The translations under genes were made by a program, and so were the position numbers. This document shows, in pieces, positions 49,485 to 59,231 of a stretch of DNA of 64,000 nt. The stretch spans positions 1 to 64,000 of the forward strand of contig CABREP010000003.1 of the NCBI GenBank assembly GCA_902469965.1, read 5' to 3'. Source of the stretch: Egerieimonas sp900552095 (GTDB lineage: Bacteria > Bacillota > Clostridia > Lachnospirales > Lachnospiraceae). Each line of letters begins with the position of its first letter. Positions within the stretch are counted from its first letter, which is position 1. The notes beneath the pieces were generated by a model. It saw only the letters and a list, made by a program, of their open reading frames with translations, was not told the origin of the DNA and searched no databases.

Positions 49485-52100
49485 ATGGCAAAAAAAACAA
49501 CCACGATACCCGAAGTAATCGATTCCGCTGAAGCTCTGGAAGCCAGGCTGCAGGCTCTGCGGGAAGCACAGAGGAAATTTTCTTCCTATTCTCAGGAGCA
49601 GGTAGACCGGATCTTCTTTGAAGCCGCCATGGCTGCGAACAAAGCCCGTATCCCCCTGGCCAAAATGGCCGTAGAGGAAACCGGAATGGGCGTTGTGGAA
49701 GACAAGGTGATCAAAAATCACTACGCTGCAGAATATACCTACAATTACTATAAGTATACCAAAACCTGCGGCGTGATCGAAGAAGATACTTCCTACGGGA
49801 TTAAAAAAGTGGCAGAACCGATGGGTGTGATCGGGGCAGTTATCCCCACCACAAATCCCACGTCCACTGCAATTTATAAGACGCTGCTGGCACTGAAAAC
49901 AAGAAACGCAATTATCATAAGTCCCCATCCCAGGGCTGCCAGATGTACCATTGCCGCTGCTAAGATCGTTCTCGAGGCCGCTGTGAAAGCCGGCGCTCCC
50001 GAGGGGATCATCGCCTGGATCGAGTCTCCCACGCTGGAACTGTCCAATCAGCTGATGCAGTCCGTGGATGTCATTCTGGCAACCGGAGGCCCCGGCATGG
50101 TAAAAGCTGCCTACTCTTCCGGCAAACCGGCGATCGGCGTAGGCCCCGGAAACACCCCCGTTATCATGGACAGCAGCTGTGATATTGAAACCGCTGTCTA
50201 TTCTGTCATTCATTCCAAAACCTTTGACAACGGCATGATCTGTGCATCCGAGCAGTCTGTAACCGCTCTGGCCGACATTTATGACGAAGTAAAGAAAGAA
50301 TTTATTGCCCGCGGATGCCATGTGCTGACCAGAGATGAGCTGGATGCAGTGCGCGCTATCCTCCTGACTCCTGCCGGCACGGTAAATCCCAAAATCGTAG
50401 GGCAGCCCGCCTCTGTGATCGCAGGGATTGCAGGGATCCAGGTTCCCGAAGAAACGAAAATCCTGATCGGTGAAGTGGAGTCTGTGGATGTTTCCGAGCC
50501 CTTCGCCCACGAAAAACTCTCCCCGGTGCTGGCCCTCTATAAGGCAAAAGATTTCGAGGACGCCCTCTGCAAAGCGGAGACCCTGGTTGCTGACGGCGGC
50601 TACGGACACACCTCCTCCCTGTACATCCATCCCTCTCAGACCGAGAAGATGGCTCGGCATGCAGACCGAATGAAAACCTGCCGTATCCTTGTGAATACTC
50701 CTTCTTCCCAGGGCGGAATTGGCGATCTTTACAACTTCAAGCTGGCTCCCTCCCTCACTCTGGGCTGTGGTTCCTACGGAGGAAACTCTGTTTCCGAGAA
50801 CGTAGGCGTAAAACATCTGATCAATATCAAGACTGTTGCAGAGAGGAGAGAAAATATGCTTTGGTTCCGCACCCCGCAGAAAGTGTATTTCAAAAAAGGC
50901 TGTCTGCCGGTAGCCTTAAATGAACTTCACACTGTCTATAATAAGAAGAAAGCCTTCATCGTTACCGATACCTTCCTGTATCAGAACGGGCATACCAAAC
51001 CCATCACCGACAAACTGGATGAGATGGGAATCCCCTACACCTGCTTCTTCGAGGTAACACCGGATCCTACGCTGCAGTGTGCCCGCAAGGGACTGGAACT
51101 GTTAAATGCCTTCGGGCCGGACGTGATCATCGCCCTGGGCGGCGGTTCCGCTATGGACGCTGCCAAGATCATGTGGCTGATGTATGAACATCCGGAATGC
51201 AAATTTGAAGACCTGGCCATGGACTTCATGGATATCCGGAAACGTATCTACACCTTCCCCAAAATGGGAGAAAAAGCTATGATGGTCGCTATCCCCACTT
51301 CCTCCGGAACCGGTTCTGAAGTAACGCCTTTTGCCATCATCACCGATGCGGACACCGGAACAAAATGGCCGATTGCAGATTATGAACTTCTGCCCAACAT
51401 GGCTATTATTGACACCGATTATATGATGACCCAGCCGAAAGGCCTGACCAGCGCCTCAGGTATCGATGCCCTGACCCATGCCCTGGAAGCCTATGTCTCC
51501 ATCATGGCCACCGATTTCACCGATGGCCTGGCGCTCACGGCAGTGAAAAACATTTTCAAATATCTGCCCCGTGCTTACGACAACGGCCCCAACGATCCGG
51601 AAGCCAGAGAGCACATGGCAAATGCTTCCACGATTGCAGGTATGGCTTTTGCCAACGCCTTCCTGGGTGTCTGCCACTCCATGGCCCATAAACTGGGGGC
51701 CTACCATCATCTGCCCCACGGCATCGCCAACGCCCTGCTGATCGAGCACGTTATGCGCTATAATGCCGATCCCGCTCCGGTAAAAATGGGAACCTTCTCT
51801 CAGTATCCGTATCCTCACGCCAAAGAGCGCTACTGTGAGGTTGCCCGCTTCATCGGTATTCAGGGAAAAGATGATGATGAAGTATTTGAGAATTTCATTC
51901 AGGCTATCGCCGATCTGAAAGAAAAGGTTGGTATCCGAAAATATATCAAAGATTACAACATCACCGAGGAAGCTTTTGCCGCTACTCTGGATGAGATGGT
52001 TGAAAATGCCTTCAACGATCAGTGTACCGGAGCCAATCCCCGTTACCCGCTGATGAAAGAAATCAAAGCGATGTACTGGAAAGCCTTCGACGGAAGATAA
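49485..52100 (+). CDS. adhE: Bifunctional acetaldehyde-CoA/alcohol dehydrogenase
   Basis: An 871-residue fermentative enzyme that reduces acetyl-CoA to ethanol. The N-terminal aldehyde dehydrogenase half (about 1-440) has PTTNPTSTAIYKTLLALKTRN, ATGGPGMVKAAYSSGKPAIGVGPGNTPV and the catalytic Cys in FDNGMICASEQS. The C-terminal iron alcohol dehydrogenase half (about 455-870) has ALGGGSAMDAAKIMW, PTSSGTGSEVTPFAII and iron ligands in LEAYVS, HSMAHKLGAYHHLPHG. Length and linker are normal. It is monocistronic, behind a Rex-type site and before an 18-bp terminator. TGGAGG precedes the ATG. Confidence 0.97.
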   Translation: MAKKTTTIPEVIDSAEALEARLQALREAQRKFSSYSQEQVDRIFFEAAMAANKARIPLAKMAVEETGMGVVEDKVIKNHYAAEYTYNYYKYTKTCGVIEEDTSYGIKKVAEPMGVIGAVIPTTNPTSTAIYKTLLALKTRNAIIISPHPRAARCTIAAAKIVLEAAVKAGAPEGIIAWIESPTLELSNQLMQSVDVILATGGPGMVKAAYSSGKPAIGVGPGNTPVIMDSSCDIETAVYSVIHSKTFDNGMICASEQSVTALADIYDEVKKEFIARGCHVLTRDELDAVRAILLTPAGTVNPKIVGQPASVIAGIAGIQVPEETKILIGEVESVDVSEPFAHEKLSPVLALYKAKDFEDALCKAETLVADGGYGHTSSLYIHPSQTEKMARHADRMKTCRILVNTPSSQGGIGDLYNFKLAPSLTLGCGSYGGNSVSENVGVKHLINIKTVAERRENMLWFRTPQKVYFKKGCLPVALNELHTVYNKKKAFIVTDTFLYQNGHTKPITDKLDEMGIPYTCFFEVTPDPTLQCARKGLELLNAFGPDVIIALGGGSAMDAAKIMWLMYEHPECKFEDLAMDFMDIRKRIYTFPKMGEKAMMVAIPTSSGTGSEVTPFAIITDADTGTKWPIADYELLPNMAIIDTDYMMTQPKGLTSASGIDALTHALEAYVSIMATDFTDGLALTAVKNIFKYLPRAYDNGPNDPEAREHMANASTIAGMAFANAFLGVCHSMAHKLGAYHHLPHGIANALLIEHVMRYNADPAPVKMGTFSQYPYPHAKERYCEVARFIGIQGKDDDEVFENFIQAIADLKEKVGIRKYIKDYNITEEAFAATLDEMVENAFNDQCTGANPRYPLMKEIKAMYWKAFDGR

Positions 52101-52115
52101 TCCTCAGGTAGACAG

Positions 52116-52157
52116 CAGAAGGGCTTCAAATTTCGCAGGAAATTTGAAGCCCTTCTG
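52116..52157. terminator. Bidirectional terminator between adhE and the CapA-like gene
   Basis: An 18-bp perfect stem (52116-52133 with 52140-52157) with the loop CGCAGG serves both converging genes. Confidence 0.85.
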
Positions 52158-52177
52158 TCTTTCTGCCGCCGGACCGA

Positions 52178-53596
52178 TCATCCGCCCCTCTTTTGTATCA
52201 CACCCGTTTCATCAATCTCAATATTGGGCGAAAGTCCTTCCAGACGGCTGTATAATTTTTGCTGTTCCGCCGGATCCTTTAGATACTGCGTGGAAAAATC
52301 CTGCTGCCGGCAGGGAAGAAAACGCATCTCTTCCAGCCCATCGATGGAAATTTCAACTTCCAGCACGCCCGTATCCTTTGTCTCATCGTTAAACCAGAAA
52401 TCTCCCAGACTGTACACGACCGGTCCTTCCTCCATATACTCAATCCCCTGCAGCACATGGGGATGGCCGCCCACAATAATATCCGCGCCAGAAGCAAAAA
52501 ATTCCCGCGCCATTTCCTGCTGATACGTCTCATACTGATCGCTGTCCTCTGTTCCCCAATGTACATAGGCTACCAGATAATCACACTGTTTCTCCGCCTG
52601 CCCGATCACCTCATTAAATGCTTCTGTATCATAAGTCAGAAGCACCCCCGGCGCGTTCTCTTCCGCCTCCGGCGTATAACGGATTTTCTCTGCCCGGGTA
52701 GCTGCCACATACCCGATCTTAATTCCATTTACCACATAATAAACCGGGCGGACCGCTTCCTCATAATTTCTGCCGCCTCCCACATAGGGGATTTCTGCCG
52801 CTTCCAGAATATCTGCCGTATCTTCCATCGCCTCCGGACCGTAATCATACACATGATTATTTGCCAGAGAAACCAGATCTGTTCCCAGTTCTTCCAGGAT
52901 CCCGGTCCGCTCCGGCTTCGCCCGGAAGGTATACTTTTTCCCTTGCAGAGGCTCTCCCCTGCTGCTGATGCAGAATTCATGATTCAGAAAGAAAATGTCC
53001 GCAGCCCTGGTCCGCTCCAGTATCTCGGGAGAAATACGGGAAGAAAGGCCCTCAGAATCATTGTAATGATCCAGCACAAAGCCTTCTTCCGCCAGGCACA
53101 GATCCCCGACAAAAGAAAGAACCGCCCTTCCCTCCTTCGCTCCTTCCCTGTAATAGATCTGATTTTCCGCCTGATCTGTCCGCCCCAGATAACGGTCAGC
53201 CAGAACAATCAGAGATTCTCCGGTCGCCTCATAGAAATCTTCCTCTTCCAGCCCCTCCTGCAGCCGCTCTGTCATATCCTTTCGGTAGGGATCCCCATAC
53301 TGATCCGCCAGCCAGTCCGCAAAGGATTCCTTTCCTTCCGGAACAGCAAATCCGTTTTGCTTTACATAAGCCTCACAGTACCTGTTGATTTCTTCCGCCC
53401 CGCTCTGATAACCTTCCATCAGCTCCTGCTGTTCTTCCCGGATCTTTCTCTTCTCCGACTGACTGGTGAAAATCTTCCATCCGGCGCATATCACTGCCAC
53501 AGCTGCGGCGGCAATCCCCATCCGGATGAGCATCACCTTCCGTCTTCTGGCTCTCTGCCTTCTTATCCTCTGTTCTTTTCTTTCCTCTTCCCTCAT
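52178..53596 (-). CDS. CapA-family protein (poly-gamma-glutamate/metallophosphatase fold)
   Basis: A 472-residue membrane-anchored protein. The basic cytoplasmic start and one membrane helix (about 20-42) precede a helical linker and then the CapA/PGA_cap domain (about 170-440). Motifs resembling metallophosphatases are SFVGDLCLAEEG, FFLNHEFCISS, LVSLANNHVYDYGPEAMEDT, YVHWGTEDS and IVGGHPHVLQGIEYMEEGPVVYSLGDFWF. The family takes part in poly-gamma-glutamate or wall-polymer metabolism. No pgsB/C partners are nearby, so the substrate is open. It follows the small alarmone synthetase gene by 20 bases. Confidence 0.82.
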   Translation of the reverse strand: MREEERKEQRIRRQRARRRKVMLIRMGIAAAAVAVICAGWKIFTSQSEKRKIREEQQELMEGYQSGAEEINRYCEAYVKQNGFAVPEGKESFADWLADQYGDPYRKDMTERLQEGLEEEDFYEATGESLIVLADRYLGRTDQAENQIYYREGAKEGRAVLSFVGDLCLAEEGFVLDHYNDSEGLSSRISPEILERTRAADIFFLNHEFCISSRGEPLQGKKYTFRAKPERTGILEELGTDLVSLANNHVYDYGPEAMEDTADILEAAEIPYVGGGRNYEEAVRPVYYVVNGIKIGYVAATRAEKIRYTPEAEENAPGVLLTYDTEAFNEVIGQAEKQCDYLVAYVHWGTEDSDQYETYQQEMAREFFASGADIIVGGHPHVLQGIEYMEEGPVVYSLGDFWFNDETKDTGVLEVEISIDGLEEMRFLPCRQQDFSTQYLKDPAEQQKLYSRLEGLSPNIEIDETGVIQKRGG

Positions 53597-53616
53597 CTGT
53601 CCCGGCCCGTCTTTCT

Positions 53617-54303
53617 CTATTCTCGTTCCTCTTCGATCGTGTCACGTATTCTCTGCATCTTCAGATCAAGAGCTGCGCTGGCCTCCGCACATTCGCTCAG
53701 CTCTCTGGACGTCTTCTGAGCCAGCTCTTCGGAAAGATTCTTCTTATACCTCATCCGATGTTCCAGATTTGCCCAGAACTCCATGGCAATCGTCCGCAGC
53801 TGTACCTCCACCTTCATATTTTTCTTCTCATCCTGCAGGAAAATGGGGATCTCCACGATCAGATGCAGGCTTCTGTAACCATTTTCCTTCGGTTTCTTGA
53901 TATAATCTTTCTCCTCCAGCAAAGTGATATCATCCTGATGGACCAGGCAGTCCGCCAGCATATAAATATCATCAATAAAAGAACAGATGACCCGGATCCC
54001 CGCCACATCGTTCAAATTTTCTTCAATAGAGCTGATCGTTACCGGAAGATTTCTTCTCTGCAGCTTCTCCCGGATACTTTCCGCTGATTTTAAGCGGGAT
54101 TTAATACTGTCAATCGGATTTCTCTCGTGCTGAAGGGAAAACTGTTCGTTGAGCACCCGGAATTTTGTCTCCACCTCCAGAATCGCACAGCGATAGCAGG
54201 ACATCAGTTTCTGAAGTCTGTCATATCCCTCTTTCATTTCTTCGGAAGACAGCTCTTTCAGGAACTGTCCAAATCCCGGAACCGGTGCATTCTTGTGATC
54301 CAT
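53617..54303 (-). CDS. Small alarmone synthetase (RelQ/YjbM-type)
   Basis: A 228-residue stand-alone (p)ppGpp synthetase. The RelA/SpoT-type synthetase domain shows ERNPIDSIKSRLKSAESIREKL, VAGIRVICSFIDDIYMLADCL (catalytic Asp), IKKPKENGYRSLHLIVEIPI (ATP/GTP-binding) and VEVQLRTIAMEFWANLEHRMRYK (metal Glu). There is no hydrolase domain and no TGS domain, so it is a synthetase only. ATG 54303 (MDHKNAPVP) with GGGAGG ahead is chosen over the frame at 54429. A TATACT -10 element lies upstream. Confidence 0.9.
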   Translation of the reverse strand: MDHKNAPVPGFGQFLKELSSEEMKEGYDRLQKLMSCYRCAILEVETKFRVLNEQFSLQHERNPIDSIKSRLKSAESIREKLQRRNLPVTISSIEENLNDVAGIRVICSFIDDIYMLADCLVHQDDITLLEEKDYIKKPKENGYRSLHLIVEIPIFLQDEKKNMKVEVQLRTIAMEFWANLEHRMRYKKNLSEELAQKTSRELSECAEASAALDLKMQRIRDTIEEERE

Positions 54304-54404
54304 TTTATCTTGTCCTCCCGTATAAGTATATCCGTAGTATACCACTTCGTACGCAGTGCGTCCACCCGAAGGGTATGAATTGCGGGGTTCCTGAATATAA
54401 CAAA

Positions 54405-54432
54405 CGGGTGCAAATCCTGACATTTGCACCCG
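54405..54432 (-). terminator. Terminator of the second sugar/polyol operon
   Basis: CGGGTGCAAAT/ATTTGCACCCG, 11-bp stem with a six-base loop, and a T-rich tail on the minus strand, just past the last dehydrogenase gene. Confidence 0.7.
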
Positions 54433-54455
54433 CTCTCTTCTGTTTTTCTGTTTCT

Positions 54456-55502
54456 TTAGATCACTTTAATCACAGATTTCACAATATCCGCCTTATTCTT
54501 CACGCTCTGATCCATGGCGTTCTGAATATCATCCAGCGGGAACACATTGGTAACAATTCCTTTCAGATTGACTCTTCCGGAAGCTACTGCCTCAATCGCC
54601 ATGGGGTAAATATGACGATACCGGAACACGGTTTTGAAAGTCAGCTCTTTGTCAAGCGCCAGGCTCATGGGCAGAGTCATCTCCCCGGAAGCAGAATAAC
54701 CGACCAGCACAATGGTAGCTCCGCGTTTGGTAAACTGAATAGCCTGACGGGTTGTAATCTCAGTTCCTGCCGTCTCAATCACCAGATCGGCTCCCTTTCC
54801 GTCTGTGAGACGCAGGATCTCGGCGACCGTATCTTTTTCTTTTCCATTTACCACATCTGTGGCCGCCAGTTCCAGCGCCTTCTCCAGACGTTTCTCCATC
54901 ACATCTACCGCAATGATCCTGGTCACGCCCATCGCTTTTAACGCCATCATAGTTACCAGGCCGATACAGCCGGCTCCTGTGACAACCGCAGTCTGTCCCG
55001 TCTGCGCCCCTCCCTGGCGGGCTGCATGGAAGCCCACAGCCAGAGGCTCGATCAGAGCAGCTTCCATGGTATCCATATTCTCGGGGATTTTAAAGCAGAG
55101 ATCTGCCTCATGCGCCACATATTCCTGGAATACTCCGTCTACCGGCGGTGTGGCAAAGAAAATCACATCGGGGCAGAGATTATATTTTCCGGTTCTGCAA
55201 AATTCACAGTGCCCGCAGGTTTTTCCCGGCTCCAGCGCTACCCGGTCGCCCACCTTGAGGTGTTTTACCTTCGCTCCCACCTCTACTACAGTTCCGCCGG
55301 CCTCATGGCCCAGAACAAAAGGCGGCTTTACAATATTTGCACCGATTCCGCCGGCCTCATAATAATGAAGATCAGAGCCGCATACGCCCACATACTCCAC
55401 CCGGACCAGAACTTCATCCTCCCCGGGAACCGGGATCGGACGCTCAGTCAGCTCCACCTTCGCTACATCTGTCATAACCGCCACTTTCATACTGCCTTCC
55501 AT
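54456..55502 (-). CDS. Zinc-dependent polyol/alcohol dehydrogenase (sorbitol dehydrogenase-like)
   Basis: A 348-residue medium-chain dehydrogenase. The catalytic zinc region is GVCGSDLHYYEAG and GHEAGGTVVEVGAKV; the structural zinc Cys set is EPGKTCGHCEFCRTGKYNLC; the NAD-binding fold is VTGAGCIGLVTMMALKAMGVTRIIAVD. This layout is that of sorbitol or xylitol dehydrogenases. I chose ATG 55502 with GAGGTGAG upstream. Last gene of the transporter operon, so it probably oxidises an imported polyol or reduces its keto form. Confidence 0.85.
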   Translation of the reverse strand: MEGSMKVAVMTDVAKVELTERPIPVPGEDEVLVRVEYVGVCGSDLHYYEAGGIGANIVKPPFVLGHEAGGTVVEVGAKVKHLKVGDRVALEPGKTCGHCEFCRTGKYNLCPDVIFFATPPVDGVFQEYVAHEADLCFKIPENMDTMEAALIEPLAVGFHAARQGGAQTGQTAVVTGAGCIGLVTMMALKAMGVTRIIAVDVMEKRLEKALELAATDVVNGKEKDTVAEILRLTDGKGADLVIETAGTEITTRQAIQFTKRGATIVLVGYSASGEMTLPMSLALDKELTFKTVFRYRHIYPMAIEAVASGRVNLKGIVTNVFPLDDIQNAMDQSVKNKADIVKSVIKVI

Positions 55503-55559
55503 CTTTCTCACCTCATATCGTCTTTTTACTGTCCGCCGGAATCTCCCGGCATTTCTGTC

Positions 55560-56519
55560 TTATGCAGCCTTTTTCGCCTTCAGAAGGTTCGCCTGCTGGA
55601 TGCAGTCGGAACCTACCGCCAGAAGCAGGATGATTCCTTTTACCACCATCTGCATGTAGGAACTGATGTCCATCAGAATCATTCCGTTATTCAGAACACC
55701 GATAATCAAAACGCCGGCGATAACATTAGAAATCTTTCCGCTTCCTCCATTTACACTCACACCACCTAAAACAACGCAAGTGATTACATCAAACTCATAT
55801 CCCAGTCCGGCATTGGGCTGTGCTGTGTTGGCACGGGCCAGCATAACGATTCCTGCAATACCGGCAAAAAGACCGGACAGCGCATACACCAGATATTTAA
55901 TCTTCTTTACACGGATACCGGAGAGCTCTGCCGCCTCCTCATTTCCGCCAAGAGCATAGAAGTAACGCCCAAAATACGTTTTTACCAGAATAAATCCGCC
56001 TACGGCAAAACATACGATCATAATGATAATGGGGATCGGAACCGGCCCCAGATAACCCTGTCCGATCTTCAGGAAGGAATCCGAAAATCTGGAAATCGGT
56101 CTTCCGTTACAGATAATATACGCCAGACCTCCGAAAATCGTCTGTGCCGCAAAGGTCACGATCAGCGGAGGCATCTTGATCTCTGCAATGATCCAGCCAT
56201 TTAAAAAGCCGATCGCCGTGCTGATCAAAAGCGCCAGCAGGATTGCCAGCCAGGGGTTCATCCCCATATTAACCATAAAATATGCCGTAATAATGTTCAC
56301 AAAAGAAATCAGAGAACCTGTGGACAGATCAATTCCGCCCAGCAGAATTACATAAGTCATTCCCACAGAAGCAATTCCGAAGATCGACACCTGCTTCGCC
56401 ACATTTAAGAGATTGTCCACCGTCAGGAAATTGGGATTCATGACCGTAAAGAAAATAATCATCACAAGAAGGAACACATAAATTGCCCTGCTCTTTAATA
56501 CATCCATCGCTTTTTTCAT
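55560..56519 (-). CDS. Sugar/polyol ABC transporter permease (RbsC-like)
   Basis: A 319-residue permease with about nine to ten helices, paralogous to the first locus permease (IFGIASVGMTYVILLGGIDLSTGSLISFVNI, GFLNGWIIAEIKMPPLIVTFAAQTIFGG, GYEFDVITCVVLGGVSVNGGSGKISNVIAGVLIIGVL). It lies eight bases after the ATPase gene. Substrate unknown; neighbours suggest a polyol or rare sugar. Confidence 0.92.
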   Translation of the reverse strand: MKKAMDVLKSRAIYVFLLVMIIFFTVMNPNFLTVDNLLNVAKQVSIFGIASVGMTYVILLGGIDLSTGSLISFVNIITAYFMVNMGMNPWLAILLALLISTAIGFLNGWIIAEIKMPPLIVTFAAQTIFGGLAYIICNGRPISRFSDSFLKIGQGYLGPVPIPIIIMIVCFAVGGFILVKTYFGRYFYALGGNEEAAELSGIRVKKIKYLVYALSGLFAGIAGIVMLARANTAQPNAGLGYEFDVITCVVLGGVSVNGGSGKISNVIAGVLIIGVLNNGMILMDISSYMQMVVKGIILLLAVGSDCIQQANLLKAKKAA

Positions 56520-56526
56520 AGTAAAA

Positions 56527-58029
56527 TCAATCCTCTCTTTCCCTGGACGCGTAGCGCATAATCGTTTCCTGATTAAACTCGTCCTTCTTCAGTTCACCGG
56601 CCACCCGGCCTTCCGCCAGGATCATGATCCGGTCTGACATTCCCATAAGTTCCTCCATCTCAGAAGAAATCATCAGGACTGCCTTGCCCTGTTCCACCAG
56701 CGTATTGATCAGGGTATAAATTTCCTGCTTCGCCCCCACGTCGATTCCTCTGGTCGGCTCATCAAAAATCAGAAGATCCACATCGGCCGCCAGCCATTTT
56801 GCCAAAATCACTTTCTGCTGATTGCCGCCGCTTAAATTTTTCACCAGCTGATCCAGAGAAGGCGTTTTTATGGAAATCTCCTGTTTATACTTCGCCGCCG
56901 TCTCTTTTTCCGCCTTGCGGTCAATCACGCTTCCCCTGGAAATACGGGGATAAACAGGCATATTGATGTTTTTCTCAATGCTAAGACCCAAAAGCGCTCC
57001 TTTGGCTTTCCGGTCCTCGGGCACCAGGCCGATCCCGATATCAATGGCGGCCCGGGGATTTGCCGGAGCAATCTCCTTTCCCTTAAAAATAAGCTTTCCG
57101 GAAGTTTTTCTCTCCATACCGAAAACCAATTCGGCAAATTCTGTCCGCCCTGCGCCCACCAGGCCGCCCAGCCCCAGAACTTCGCCTTTATGTATTTTCA
57201 GCGAAATGTCTTTGTCCCCGTTTCCGCAGACATCCACCGCTTCCAGCACCACTTCTTCTTTGATGCAGCCCGGCTTTCTGACGGGATAGATTTCTTTTAA
57301 TTCCCTTCCCACCATATACCGCACCAGTTCGTCTTTATTCGTTTCAGCTGTCTCCAGCGTAGTCACATATTTTCCATCTCTCAGGACGGTAATCCTGTCT
57401 GAAAGCCGGAAAATCTCCTCCAGCCGATGGGAGATATAGATAATCGTAACTCCCTTCTCCTTCAGCAGATCTACGATTGCAAACATGCTTTCCACTTCCG
57501 CATTGGTAAGCGGCGCAGAAGGTTCATCCATAATCAGAACCTGCGCATTCTGAGAAATCGCCTTTGCGATCTCCACCATCTGCTGATAACCCACGCTCAG
57601 ATGCTTTACCAGCATTCCCGGATCAATGTCGATATGAAGCGAATCCAGGATCTTCCCTGCTTCCCGTTTCATCGCTTTCTGATCTACCAGAATCCCCTTC
57701 CGGATGGCTCTTCCCAGAAAAATATTTTCCGCTACCGACAGATCTCCAACCAGATTAAACTCCTGATAAATCACCCCAATTCCGTTCTGTTCTGAAACGG
57801 TGGGGGTCATGCTGGAAAAACTCTTTCCATTGATCACGATCTCTCCCTTCGATGGTGCGATCGCACCGCTGCAGGTCTTGATCAATGTTGATTTTCCCGC
57901 CCCGTTTTCTCCGATCAGCGCATGGATCTCGCCTCTTCTCACCGAAAGAGACACATCATCCAGGGCTGTAACGCCGGGGTAAAACTTAGAAATGTGCTTT
58001 AATTCCAAAATATTGTCAACTGAACTCAT
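56527..58029 (-). CDS. Sugar/polyol ABC transporter ATPase, tandem domains (RbsA-like)
   Basis: A 500-residue duplicated ATPase: GENGAGKSTLIKTCSGA, LSVGYQQMVEIAKAISQNAQVLIMDEPSAPLT, then GLGGLVGAGRTEFAELVFG and LSGGNQQKVILAKWLAADVDLLIFDEPTRGIDVGAKQEIY. The layout equals that of the first-locus ATPase, as expected for paralogous uptake systems. A hairpin (58095-58123) separates it from the binding protein gene upstream. Confidence 0.93.
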   Translation of the reverse strand: MSSVDNILELKHISKFYPGVTALDDVSLSVRRGEIHALIGENGAGKSTLIKTCSGAIAPSKGEIVINGKSFSSMTPTVSEQNGIGVIYQEFNLVGDLSVAENIFLGRAIRKGILVDQKAMKREAGKILDSLHIDIDPGMLVKHLSVGYQQMVEIAKAISQNAQVLIMDEPSAPLTNAEVESMFAIVDLLKEKGVTIIYISHRLEEIFRLSDRITVLRDGKYVTTLETAETNKDELVRYMVGRELKEIYPVRKPGCIKEEVVLEAVDVCGNGDKDISLKIHKGEVLGLGGLVGAGRTEFAELVFGMERKTSGKLIFKGKEIAPANPRAAIDIGIGLVPEDRKAKGALLGLSIEKNINMPVYPRISRGSVIDRKAEKETAAKYKQEISIKTPSLDQLVKNLSGGNQQKVILAKWLAADVDLLIFDEPTRGIDVGAKQEIYTLINTLVEQGKAVLMISSEMEELMGMSDRIMILAEGRVAGELKKDEFNQETIMRYASRERED

Positions 58030-58094
58030 ATGCTTCCCTTTCTTTCCTTCTCTGAAAGATGAAATGGTGCCTCAAAACCCTCTTGAAATGATCG

Positions 58095-58123
58095 GGGGAC
58101 TGCTGCCAGACACAACAGTCCCC
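58095..58123 (-). terminator. Intercistronic hairpin after the second binding-protein gene
   Basis: GGGGACTG/CAGTCCCC 8-bp stem (58095-58102 with 58116-58123) with a 13-base loop and no T-run; likely an mRNA stability element more than a full terminator. Confidence 0.55.
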
Positions 58124-58163
58124 TTCTCTTTGCACCTTTTCCTTCCGCCCGGGGAATGTGCTG

Positions 58164-59192
58164 TTACTCAGCAACCATCTCAGCCAGATTCTCCGTTGTT
58201 ACCGGAATCAGATCTCTGTATACATTGTGATCCATCTCTTCGCCCTGCGCATATCTTACTGCAATATCATAAATGGTCTCGCCGCAGACATATGCATTTC
58301 CGGTAATGGCAACACACATACGGTTAAATTCTCCATTTTCCATAGATGCAACAGTCTCATCGGTCAGGTCTGTGGAGAAGATTCCCACATCTTCCGGAAC
58401 TTCAGATCCGTAATGTCCCTTGAATGCCTCGTTTGCACCGGCTGCTCCGCCGCCGCCGATACAGCATACCACTTTCACATCCGGATGAGCCTGCAGAATG
58501 GTCTCCATAGCATCCAGTCCCTCCGTAGGATTGATCGCCGGCTGATTTGCCACAACTTCCGCATTGGGCGCCAGTTCTTCCAGCTTATCCAGAATACCGT
58601 TTTCCCTCTCCAGCAGGATCGGAGTCTGCGGATAGCCTAACACAGCCACCTCACATTTTCCATCTTCAAAGTTTTCATTAATAAATTCAGCCGCCTGCTC
58701 TCCGATCACCGCTCCCAGATCATAATTTTTGATGATCCAGTTGATATCGGTATTCTCCATCTCCTCATCCCAGGATACCACCTTAATTCCTGCATCCCGC
58801 GCTTTTCCGCACACTTCTTCAAGAGCATCCGGGTCTACCGGGTTTACAATAATAATGTCACTTCCGGAAGTAATAAAGTTTTCAATCTGATTGATCTGAG
58901 TATTTGCATTCTCATTACACTCTACTACAGTAGCTTCATGTCCGTCTTCTTCAGCTGCTTTCTGGATCGCATCCATCTGCTGTGCCCATACCTGATTGCC
59001 CAGCGTCTGAACGGAAAGTCCGATTTTCAGAGAACCGTCTTTGGCCTCTCCCTTATCTGCTTCATCCTTTCCTTCTGTGCTCTCACCTTTCGCATCTGCC
59101 GCCTTGTCTTTTTCTCCTGATCCGCAGGCTGCCATCGAAAATGCCATTGCCGCTGCCATCACCATTGCCAAAACTTTTTTCTTCATATTCAT
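58164..59192 (-). CDS. Sugar/polyol-binding lipoprotein of the second transporter
   Basis: A 342-residue RbsB-type binding protein with lipobox MAACG (Cys about 23), K/E/D-rich linker, then SLKIGLSVQTLGNQVWAQQMDAIQKAAEEDGHE, ENFITSGSDIIIVNPVDPDALEEVCGKARDAGIKVVSWDEEM and a C-terminal VCCIGGGGAAGANEAFKGHYGSEVPEDVGIFSTDLTDETVASM. The pattern resembles binding proteins for rare sugars or inositol-like compounds. It follows the first dehydrogenase gene by about 40 bases. Confidence 0.9.
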   Translation of the reverse strand: MNMKKKVLAMVMAAAMAFSMAACGSGEKDKAADAKGESTEGKDEADKGEAKDGSLKIGLSVQTLGNQVWAQQMDAIQKAAEEDGHEATVVECNENANTQINQIENFITSGSDIIIVNPVDPDALEEVCGKARDAGIKVVSWDEEMENTDINWIIKNYDLGAVIGEQAAEFINENFEDGKCEVAVLGYPQTPILLERENGILDKLEELAPNAEVVANQPAINPTEGLDAMETILQAHPDVKVVCCIGGGGAAGANEAFKGHYGSEVPEDVGIFSTDLTDETVASMENGEFNRMCVAITGNAYVCGETIYDIAVRYAQGEEMDHNVYRDLIPVTTENLAEMVAE

Positions 59193-59231
59193 TTCCTCCT
59201 CTTTCTTTACACAGCGTTTCGCTGCAAAATT

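Noticed and set aside
49458..50816. 452-residue minus-strand open frame
   Set aside because: Antisense to the aldehyde dehydrogenase half of adhE, without start signals.
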